Shown one piece after another: positions 1-10,600 of a stretch of DNA of 12,317 nucleotides. Origin of the DNA: Phoronis ovalis. Taxonomy: Eukaryota > Phoronida > Phoronidae. Under the pieces are notes generated by a model. That model was given only the letters and a program-made list of their open reading frames with translations. It searched no databases and was not told the origin of the DNA. Each line of letters starts with the position of its first letter. Positions within the stretch are counted from its first letter, which is position 1. The stretch is from contig JAOXYB010046136.1 in NCBI GenBank assembly GCA_028565635.1, positions 1 through 12,317 of the forward strand, given 5' to 3'. The translations under genes and the position numbers were made by a program.

Positions 1-532
1 AAATATTTATTATTACGCGTTAAAAATCATTTTTTACGCGTTATAAGTAGAAGTTATGACCCTGATGGCTTTCCATATTTCAAGCGACAATTTAAAATAA
101 TTCCAGTAGCCAAAACCTTAGATCATGGCTTGTGGAATGCATCGTTATGCAGGCACGACTGCATGCAATCTTTTAGTAATAAAACTTATTATAAAATTTG
201 CCTGGCTTGTCACATATTTAAGGTATTTTCCTGTGTGCATAAAGTGCTAGATCTAGTTTTATAAAATAAAAAATAGAATGATAATGTAGTGCTTTAACTA
301 TTTGACATTACAACTATACCAAATAATACTGCAGTAGGAACGCTGCGGATCTGAATTCAATTTGACCACAATTTTAGCATCTAATTAAGATATGCTTCTT
401 TAATTTTATTATCTGAATGAGTTATCTGAATTAGCAACACCCTTCGGATACAAACGGTTGGCCGTACAATGTCTCATATCTAACAATGTATATACAAGCC
501 ACCGTAGGTGTGAACTATCCACATATATTTCT
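1..532. other. Upstream DNA, no gene seen
   Basis: AT-rich sequence with no convincing ORF or exon on either strand. The only feature noted is a short direct repeat, ttacgcgtta, near 13 and 35. Confidence 0.6.
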
Positions 533-896
533 CCCGGGGGGCTCACTTGAAAAAAGTACCACCCCTAACCGGGGGATTTTGCTGAAAAAGGAACCCCTAA
601 ACGTCAAAACAATAATACACTAAATTTTTTTAAAAAATACAAAATGGTCACCAAAAGGTAATGATCACTGCTCCCACTGAAAAAGGGACCCCTAAACGGG
701 AGGTGTACGTGAAAAACCAATCCTAAACGTGAAGTTCCATTTGCCAAAAACATGTTCCTAAATGTGGTTTGCCGTCAAAATCGACCCCTAGACGGGTTTC
801 CTGGGAATCCCGTCGAACGGCGAAAAAAGTACCCCTTACCCCCGTTTTTTCGGACAAGCATGCGTACCCGACTTTTTTTTAAGTGAGCCCCCCGGG
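533..896. mobile_element. 364-bp non-autonomous DNA transposon (MITE-like, possibly hAT-type)
   Basis: The ends are perfect 16-base terminal inverted repeats, CCCGGGGGGCTCACTT at 533-548 and its complement at 881-896, extending imperfectly to about 26 bases through an A-run and GT. The flanks carry the same 8 bases, atatttct, at 525-532 and 897-904, a target-site duplication of the size used by hAT transposases. The element is GC-richer than its surroundings and has no transposase ORF, so it depends on another copy for movement. The superfamily assignment rests on the duplication length alone. Confidence 0.85.
549..845. repeat. Degenerate internal repeats within the transposon
   Basis: A motif close to gaaaaaggaacccctaaacg recurs about seven times, at roughly 549, 583, 678, 710, 743, 775 and 821, with variable spacing. 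Copies differ by a few bases and some keep only the A-run and the ccta core. They fill most of the element. Confidence 0.65.
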
Positions 897-904
897 ATAT
901 TTCT

Positions 905-1820
905 TATTTATCTGTTATGGCAAGCTAGTTCATGGGACGGATATATTTCAATTATGTGCTGCCTTGTGAATGTTGGATTTAAACAAAATTTATTTGTAAA
1001 ATTTTAATTACTCCATATGACGATTTTAAAACCATACATGCTTAGCTGCACATCTTGTACTGGTTACATCTTCAAATACCATTGAAAAAAATGCCCTGAT
1101 CAGCATACAAATAGTTAAGAAATAGTTTAGATACATATCTCAACCGAGACTGCTTGTGCGTTAATAAAAAATTTTAATGGAATAATCGTGTTTAGTTTGA
1201 TTTGAAATATAATACCAATACGAAATAAAAGTCGTGCTCCATGGTCGTGCACATGCGGGGGAATCCAATTTGAATTGATGGGGATATATCTCTTTAACCC
1301 AAAAAGACTCATCCGTATACTTAGGGAACGTCAAAATCAGCTCAAATGTTATACCCAAATGAAAAAAAAATTATGCTGTTCACAACACAAAATATCGTGC
1401 CTAATTTAGACCGACAATATAAAAATGGTAAAGTAGCATGCATTTATTTTAAAATTTAAAAAACTCAGATCGTATTTATACTTGTTTGTTCAAAATATAT
1501 AATGACACAGGGAGACCAACATTTATACGGGATAGGCAAAACAGTAACCCATTTCTGCGTCCCCAGTAGGTAATTAATATGTATGTGCCCCCCCGGTTGT
1601 GGCTACATTATTCAAACCTAAAACTGTATGAAGTAAACATGTGTTACAAATCCACTGTGTCGAATTTGTATTCCCCTTGAAAAGTATCAAGCTATTGGCA
1701 AGGATACTGTGAGTAGCGGATGCACGAAGTATTGTATACATTTGCATATTATATACAGTACAACAGTTGTCAATCGCGTGTCAAATAAACGCACAAGTAT
1801 TAGTTCTGCTGCTGTGAAAG
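905..1820. other. Upstream DNA, probable 5' flank of the gene
   Basis: Between the transposon and the first coding exon I see no conserved coding pattern. The short minus-strand ORFs here are hydrophobic and unremarkable. The last 100 bases probably contain the promoter or the 5' UTR. Confidence 0.5.
1740..1761 (+). promoter_or_regulatory. Possible core promoter elements
   Basis: An octamer-like ATTTGCAT (1740-1747) is directly followed by a TATA-like ttatatac (1749-1756), about 65-80 bases before the start codon. In AT-rich DNA such words arise by chance, and a 5' non-coding exon further upstream cannot be excluded. Confidence 0.2.
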
Positions 1821-1892
1821 ATGGATAGGAGACAACATGCAAAATCAGGAAATACCCGTGACTGGCCATTTGTGAGGGACACTAAAAGCAAG
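1821..1892 (+). CDS. Exon 1: start codon and N-terminal cytoplasmic tail
   Basis: Encodes 24 residues beginning MDRRQHAKSGNTRDW. The start is supported by an in-frame TGA two codons upstream (1815-1817), A at -3 and G at +4. The exon ends after a complete codon at aag|gtaggt, a good donor, in phase 0. The next exon also starts in phase 0 and is open. A short, basic, hydrophilic peptide with no hydrophobic core is consistent with a cytoplasmic tail and not with a signal peptide. Joining to exon 2 across a 1.7 kb intron is inferred from phase and order. Confidence 0.7.
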
Positions 1893-4800
1893 GTAGGTAT
1901 TACTGTTGTTTGCTCCTTATTGTTTTTAAGTTGAAACATTCGGAAAAACTGTAAATTTAATTTATACCTCACAAACATGTACTGATGAAATGATAGTGAA
2001 ACCATTCGGAAATGTTATCGCGAGCATGCAGTTTAATATTTGGATATTGGCAGTTAACAAAAAGGATCATCAGAGTGTTATTGTCTTAGCAAAGGAATTT
2101 ATGATTTATTTTAACTATATTGCTTTATTATTATATTCATAAAAAGTTTAATATTTTGACAAATGCCAACAACTGATCATACTATAAAAACAGGAGATGT
2201 TCAGAAGTTGTCTTTGTGGCTCTCTGTAAACAATAGCGTATTTCAATTTCTCACTATTATCGCAAATCGTAGTGAAGCACGCCTATCTAGGATTCAATCC
2301 TCTTGTGCAAATGAATTACATGTACCGGTATTATAGTATGTGAGCTAATATGTAATCCGACCTTCGTTTTTAAAATGCAGTGCTGAAATCTTTTAGTTAA
2401 ACAAACTTAATTAATCAAAAATATTTTGATGGATTAACATTGTATCAACAGTAACAACAGTAAGAGCACTCCTTCCAAAGTACAAACTACGTCGACATGA
2501 CGAAACACGATTATTCAGTAGTGGTGAAGACATGGATTTCTTCATTTATTGAACTATTACCACACCTGTTACAGCTATATTAAATACCGATATATCTATA
2601 CACAATAGATACTTGTTAGCGATAATTGACAATTAATATTTTTTTAAGGTAATAACTTTTACTTTCCATCTAAAAATGTATCCGAGTTCTGCAGAATGCA
2701 CAAGGCGATTAAGATATCAGTTTTGATATATTGCCATATTTTTGGACTAAAATGTAAATTTTTTTAAAATTTTGTAATTGAGCGTTTAAATTACGTACTG
2801 GCACCCTACTGGCATGTACTGTAGCATGCATTTTTTCATTTGTTGCCAAAAGAATTCGGCACAATTATGTCATATTATTGTCTACTTGCTGCAGTGAACT
2901 GATTTAAGGTCTCAAGATATGCTCCGTTTACACTACACTTTTGTCACGGCGCAAACTGACACGGCGCAAACTGACACGGCGCAAACTGACACGGCGCAAC
3001 TACAAGTGTAAACGTAATTTAACACGGCGCAAATAGAAAGATATGTGCATATGCATTTTAATCTATGTTTTAGTAATTAAAATGATGAGATAGACATGTA
3101 AAAGTAAACATTTTTAAAAAGATAATACTCTAAACCTTACAAATCATGAGGTTAAATAGTTTGAATTTGGTCATACAATCTAATAAAGGCCACACAATTT
3201 TTACCCGAAAATGAACGTTTACCAGATCGTGTGAATTATTTTCTACTTTTTTCTTTTGGATTCATTAACGCTAAAGTATAACTTTTGCAAAAATGTATAC
3301 TTTTACATGTCTATCTATTCAATTTGGGTATGAAAATTAACAAGGCCAGTTATAAGCAAATAACAGGTTTTTTTATATCTCGAGTCCTTAAGGAACAAAT
3401 TCATGAGAATGTAATGTGTGAATAAAGAATTTAATCGATGTCTTCTTTGATTGAAATACATTTTTTGAAGTTTTAACTAAAAATATTTATTTAAAAATAT
3501 TCTGTACTCAAAAGACATCAAACTTGACATATACTTTGCTCCGAGAAAAAACTGTTAAATCTATGAATGATTAAATCTTTTACAATGTTAAGATACTTTT
3601 TTAGTGGGAGCCAGGAACTCGATTTCCTAGTCAAAGAGGAAGTACACATTACAGTCCATGGCTCCTGTCAGAAAACGAAGGTGCAGCTGTAAATCCTGAG
3701 TTGACTGGGAAAGAAATAAGGAAACGACGAAACAAAAGAATATTGTGTTTTTTACAAATATTTGCGATCGTTTTTGCTATTATTGTGACATCTATTTTAG
3801 CAGGTAATAACTTAGTTACGCTCTAATGGGACTGTCACATTTAATCCACACAATTTGTAGAAATGATTGTTATTTCCTCTTATTAGGTCAGATAAACAGC
3901 ACAATTACATTTTTTAATGCGGTATATTTTCTTTTAAAACTGTTGAACCATATTTTAGAATCATGATTTTAAAGTGGAGTTATGTTTGCTCATCCAAGGA
4001 TATCCTATATTTGGATATAAGAAAAAATATAACCTATTTTTTTATTATTTCAAACACCCTTCCGCTGGGTCAACAAAACACTTCTGTGGTTTGTATGATA
4101 GTTTCTTAATGCTTTAGACCAGATCTAAACACATGATAAAACCCGATACAAAAAAAATTACAAGTACATTACTCCCGGACGTTACTACACAAGTTTGTTG
4201 TTTCTTCTTTTGACTATAGCGGTTCACCCTTTCTAAGCCGTACAAATCAATAATGTGTTTTTGATCTTACGGAAAAGTACGACAATTAACCTAAAGTGTT
4301 GGAACTTGGATAGTATTTCTATTTACACGTAGTATAAGATTGAAAGGCTAATAAAGCTTATAAAAATTATCATCTGATGTTTTATAAAATACAATTGTTA
4401 TTTACTCAGTATGTAACGCCTATTACATTGAAGGTACCACCACTGGATTCGAAACTAAGAAAGAAAGGGAACGTAAACAATTACTTACAAATGGCACAAA
4501 CATTACCGTTGGTGACGAGAAGGGAGGAGGTACTGTCAATAATCTTACTGAATTGTGAAAAAAACCCACTGCAACTCAAAAAGTGCATTCAGTATATCAG
4601 ATATGGGTAATGGTAATCCTGAGTATAAGTGACTGGTGGACACTTGATTAAACTGTCATGAAATAAGCTGTAAACTCATCTGTTATATCAGCTTTGTTAT
4701 TTTTTAACGATATTGGTGGAACATATATAGTACGAAACATGTATTATAAAAATAATGGGGCATATACATGTATGTAGAAAGGAGCATTTTTTAATATAAA

Positions 4801-7596
4801 ATATGATGAAGAGGAACACTGCAGATGAGTTGACTGTAGATTGTTACAGACCTGTGTACAAGAGTTTAATAGATTATCTACGGTATACACTTATAGGTGT
4901 TGTTTGCAATTATTCACTTGATACCTGGGCTTGATACTAGATTTGATTTTACAGTTAATTTATTTTCTGGGAACATGACAGTACTGAATATAAACTATCA
5001 GCCTTCCTTAGAAAACTCCTCTTCTGAAGAGTTCCAAAGATTAACCCAACTAATCTGTCAAGAGGTAAGGGATTTTGGACTCCTGTAAAACTGCAATAAT
5101 TGTAAAACTATATTAAAGTTGGCTAAATATCCATATATAGTATTTTCCTTGTCATTCTGTTTATACTTTATATGGCATAAGATAACAAATGGGACGACTA
5201 GTTTCTAGTGTGGCTTGCTAAATACTACAAACGGCACTCTGTAGTGGGATTGCTTTTCTCTCTTCTGTTCCGTTCTGTGTAGGCTATCATAATTACTGAA
5301 TTTATTTGGAAGTAATATAGAAAGATAAAAACTTGAGAAATCTGAACATCTTTCGGATTGAAGATTTATAGGATTCTACCAGTTAGGAAAAACTGTGATT
5401 TATGAAAAACTACTCATTTTAATTTTAGCATAATTTCCAATCTGTATAGCCAATGACATTTGATTGTAGCTATGAATTGCAAATCTTTAATTTACATGTA
5501 CCTGCACATCGAGAACGCACTCAAAGCTAGACAGGGCCGGATTAAGGTAGTGCGCGGCCTGTAGCATAGCTATGCGCGAGAGAAAAATATCAGTTCAGTA
5601 ATCGAAAAAGGTCGCTGAAACGTCTCCGTGCTGCAAGATGATACTGGAAATGTTTATTTCATGCAAAAGTTAATTCATGTTCAATGCTCATTAGAGTGAG
5701 ATTGTAAAGCTTGCAAGCATTTAGTGCGGGACCCTCGAAAATGCAGGACCCGTAGCATTTGCTAATGTTTGTGTGTTCTTGCTTATTTTATTGTGCCTTC
5801 TGTAATTAGATTGACGATATTTTCCAGCTGCCGCATTTTCATATTTAATTACATTGTTAAATTGGTTTTAATTTTTTCTGGTTATCACGCAATTTTAACA
5901 TGAATATTTGCATATCTGCGATGATAGCGAATAGTTTTTTAGTTCTATTTTTTATGTATCTTGTAGTTTGAAACGATCTTCACGTCGTCGTCTTTATCTT
6001 CAGCTTACTTGTCAAATGATGTTGACAGCATAAGGTATGCATTTTTCATCGATCGAATAACGGATCTCCTGCTGCTAACTTGCTGGTTTATCATCCCTGT
6101 AACAATAGCCAACTATCTTCACGTTGAAGCGTACCAAGTAGCCAGCATGTGATTATATATTTCTCCACTTGTCTCTGGGTACCAGAAAGACCCACAGTGT
6201 ATGTACATTTTCGCAAAATGTTTTTTATATATACAATTCCACGGTAATGTTAATGTACTAGGTAGTTGCTTTATGTCACCCTTTATCTTTCAGACTTGCT
6301 GCTTCAAAATGGTACATCCCGACAATTCACTATACACTTCATTTCAAGAATAGATTAAAAGTATCCACTGTGTCGAATGCCATTGACTCTGCATATTTTA
6401 TCAAGGCAGACAGGCCACCTGTGAGTTTCCTTATAGACAGCTCTTCCCTTAGGATCGAACCACTAAAACAAAACTCCGGAACGGAAGACATTGTTATCTC
6501 CCAATGTGATGACAATCAGGTACGAATATGTGGAAAATGCATTGAACTTTGTATACCCAGGATTTACACATATAGACACAGTAAACGTAATGTTGTTTAC
6601 CTTATTTGTTAGTGAAACTGAGCCAACGATTGCGGATTTTTTTCTTAACAATTCTTTAAGTCGCTATCAGTTGTTATGTAGAATATCGGTAACTGCACGT
6701 AATAACGTTATAAAGCTTTATACAGGATTGCATTCAATATGATTCAGTAGATCTTCGTGTCTACAGTTGTGCATTTCTTGAATTACTATAATTCTAGCTT
6801 TACTGAAAGTCAACGAATGTTCTTAACTAACTGGCTACTGCAGCTATGCAGTACAATGCCAATTGCATTACTTTAAAATACTAGGTTGAGTTGGGTTCTA
6901 AAGGCGACGTGGTAGAGGTTACAGCTTTCTCTGAAGTACTCTATGATAAGGAGTATAGCATAAGGGGAAGTTTTGAACGGCTGATAAAAAATCCAACGTC
7001 TGTACCAGTATATACAAAGATAACTTTTAGGTAAGCCTTCGAAGTATTTGAAGTTTTCAATTGCACTGTTTCGTTTTGTTTAAACTCTTCATAGGAAGCT
7101 TTAGTAAAAGCTGTAAATTAGTACATGTATTTTCAACATTTTCCACAATATTCTGGTCTTGTTGCAAAGGAATATTATAAACAAGTGTTTTCGATATTAT
7201 CCACAAGCCCTGGTCTTGTTGTGAAGGAATATAGTCCAGGGCTTAAATATAGCACGTTTATATTGTCTATAACAAGAAACACACAAAATTTGAATAAAAA
7301 CAATTTCTTTTATTATTATTTTGCTTCCACAGGTTATTTGATTCCAAGGGACACGAAAGCAAAACCATGAAGCACTACTTGCTAAACTCTGGCTGTGAAG
7401 AGTTGATTATTCATGAATCGTCCTTAATAGTGCAGTTCACCGCAGCTGATGTTGATAATAAAGTGGATATCATTGCCACTTCCAGTTTACAGCAAATAAA
7501 TTCGTGCACCGGTAGAGCAGAAACAAATATAGTAAATGACACCACTACAATGAAAATCATAGGTAAAATTGAACAACCAAATACAACAACAGAATA

Positions 7597-7629
<33 letters not shown>

Positions 7630-10600
7630 AGAACAAGAGCCCACTACAATAGAAACAACTACAACTAATACGAACCAAGCAACTACAGAAGAGGCTACTA
7701 CCACGACAGGTATATAAATACCCCTGTACTTTATCTTACATACATTATTTTGAAGAGGAGAAACCGAATAAAGAAACGTTCCTTTGATACACTTACAAGT
7801 CCCCAGAGACACGAAAATGTTAGGACATGTTTTGATGTACCATAATTTGAAGGTAACGATGCAGTACATCTGAAAAGTGGTAGAAAGATAATTGACTTTC
7901 ATTTTGAAATATAATGGAACGTATAGACACGCGCGCAAGTGCGCTTTTGCAATATTGTCGGATCCGTAAGATATTTTTTTCTCATCGTGGTCACAAACGT
8001 ATAAATCGCAGCTTCAAAAGCACACTTTAGGTCCTTTTACTTCAAATAATTACATATACCAGTACTTACTATAATAAAAAAAAGTATATATTCCCCCTGA
8101 TCCATTCCATTTGCATGGGATGTTTAGCTATTTATCAAACAGTTGAGTTAATTGAAAATAATTTAGAATTAAGTTTGTGTAATAAACTTCTGATCACATA
8201 AAACTGAAATAAGAGATATTTTAGACATAACCATTTTGGAAACATTAATTTTTCACAATCTACGTAATAAATTACACTAATTGTACTAATTGTGTATGTA
8301 TGTGGCCTTACTTCTTTTATAAAAGTAATACACTAATACACTAACATGCTTTTTTAAATCATATTATTACCGAATGGATTGTTAAACTGCTAAGTTATTT
8401 TTTTGTAGATATTGACGCATGTGCAGAAGGTTCAAACAATTGTGATCAGACTTGTACAAACACACTAGGAGGATTTATTTGTGGCTGTGAAGCTGGATAT
8501 GAACTAGACGGAAATGGCTTTACTTGCAGTGGTATGTTTTCTTAATGTATAATTATGTTATTGTTGTTGTGGCCCAGTCTGAATAAACTCATCTGTTAGT
8601 GATCCGTACCTTCTCAACTAACGTGTTCACTCACCCGATTTTAAAACTGTCACGATGTTTGTTAATACTGCTTAAATTAGCTACAACAGGAAATAGTAGC
8701 TCCTTGTCAAATAAGTTCTTATTACAATGTTGTTTATTACTTCTGATATTTCAAGCATTATAATGTACATGACCAAAAGGTTTATTGTCATGTTCTCATT
8801 TGCTTCGATTTTACCATTTTTAAAAATAATTTAGAAAAGTTAAATAGATAAATTTTAAGATGTGCACGAATCTTTTACAGGAACGGATAATGGTATTCAG
8901 ATCTATGCTAGGTTTATTGCGTATTTATTTGAATCAGATCAAAATATAAAGTATTTTGTATTACAGATGTGGACGAATGTTTTGCTGGTACGCAAGGTTG
9001 TAGTTTTTTTGCGTATGATTGATTTTTTTTTCTTGCGGCAAGTTTAAACACTTTAAGGCATACTCAATAATAATCTACACATTACAGATATAAACGAGTG
9101 TGATGATCCATCGACATGTTTTAACCTTGGTCTCCTCAACCCAGATCGCCGAAAATGTGTGAATACAGTGGGCTCTTTCACATGTAATTGCAAAAAGTAC
9201 TGGAATGACACTAACTGTGAAACAGGTAACGCCCTTGATATACAATAACTGAATGTATACATGTGTAACACAATAGTCATCCTATTTGCAACAATGATGA
9301 TGCTAATAAACAAACAGTCCCAAATGACTTTGGACTATTGCAGGACGTTAAAAGTGTATGTTGTTAACTTTCTCTTCATGTGTTTCCTGTGCAGTATCTT
9401 TGTGCAATAATTTTTCGTTTTTCACAATTTTCCCAAACCCTCATACAGCTTATATAGGCAGACATATGTCCTGTAAATATTGAGTATTAAAAATAATAAT
9501 CCACATAATATAACGTATCGTATTTATTTCAATACGTTTTTGCAGTACATGTATGTGTAGCTTTTGAATCTGCCTCACTAAAACCTCCGCTTCTTCCTCA
9601 CTAATGGTGCTATTTCCCAATATCGGTTATAACCAATTATAAGCAAACGAAAGCCCGAGTAATGTTATTTAATTGTCGTGTACATAAGGTTGTTTTGTCA
9701 TATTTTACTAATACACGAAAAATCTTTCAGACATAGATGAATGTGTAGAGAATACGCATGACTGCGGTCAGAGTTGCAGTAATACAATAGGAAATTTTAC
9801 CTGTGACTGTGATTCAGGATATACATTGAATGAAGATGGAAACAATTGTGATGGTAAAACAAAAACAGAAGAAATCATTATACTTATTTGACTATTAAGA
9901 GGGTTCATTGGTGGATTCAAGCATTAACAGTCATTTGCTTTGAGTTACAACGAAATATATTCGCGTGGTCCCACCTTTATTATGTTTCATCTACATGTAG
10001 TAATAACGAATGTCTTTAATGCAGATAATTGTAAAACTATACAAAGGTTAAACACATTTCAAAAGGGATTGCACAATGTTATTCATGCATAGTACGCTGT
10101 TTTAATTTTCAGATGTTGATGAGTGTGTGGGGAACATACATGACTGCAATCAGACTTGTAGTAACACAATGGGAAGTTTCACCGTATTTAATTGTGTAAT
10201 ACAGTAATGAACATCATAATGCAGCTTATTGTGATAAAGAGACGAAACACTGTAAAGGTTGACGTCATTTTATAATGATCTGAACAATGTTATTTCAATG
10301 CAATTTCAGGCGTACGATGCTGTTTTTGCTATGTTTTACTAGAAGATTTCTATTGTGTGTATTGATTTTTTTTCCAGATACTGATGAATGTACAGAGAAC
10401 ATGCATAACTGCGACCAGACTTGTAATAATACAATGGGAAGTTTTACCTGTGGTTGTAGTATAGGATATATGTTGAATGCAAATAGCAATAATTGTGATG
10501 GTAAGAGAGAAACACTAATCATATTTAAACCAAAAATAAATCATTGTGGCATTTTTCCATTAAGATTTTTTTGCATTGGTAATTGTCAATTGTTATAAGC

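Larger units (their letters stand above)
5312..6293 (+). other. Intron 5 (982 bp), with candidate microexon and transposon-like stretch
   Basis: Begins gtaata and ends atctttcag. It holds the GC-rich hAT-like stretch at 5532-5765 and the candidate SEA microexon at 6004-6034. If that microexon is used, this is two introns. Confidence 0.5.
8532..9087 (+). other. Intron 9 (556 bp), with two EGF relics
   Basis: Begins gtatgt and ends cattacag. Contains the decayed EGF copies at 8860 and 8967. Confidence 0.7.
9854..10377 (+). other. Intron 11 (524 bp), with broken EGF exon
   Basis: Begins gtaaaa and ends tttttccag. Contains the broken EGF exon at 10113 and the duplicated segment at 10019-10112. 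Confidence 0.7.

Noticed and set aside
1127-2005. Several short minus-strand ORFs upstream of and across exon 1
   Set aside because: Hydrophobic or low-complexity translations of AT-rich DNA with no domain pattern; one lies opposite exon 1.
2925-3014. CRISPR-like array
   Set aside because: The repeats are directly adjacent with no unique spacers, and the genome is eukaryotic.
4377-4610. Plus-strand ORF of 77 codons starting before exon 3
   Set aside because: It begins inside the intron and reads exon 3 in a frame that does not continue from exon 2 or into exon 4. The other frame gives stalk-like sequence with sequons and matches both phases.
7411-7938. Minus-strand ORF of 175 codons, the longest in the window
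   Set aside because: It is the complement of exon 8 and the following intron. Its Val-rich run is the reverse complement of the ACT repeat, so it is a shadow.
9053-9313. Minus-strand ORF of 86 codons
   Set aside because: It lies opposite the second EGF exon and is explained by that exon's base composition.
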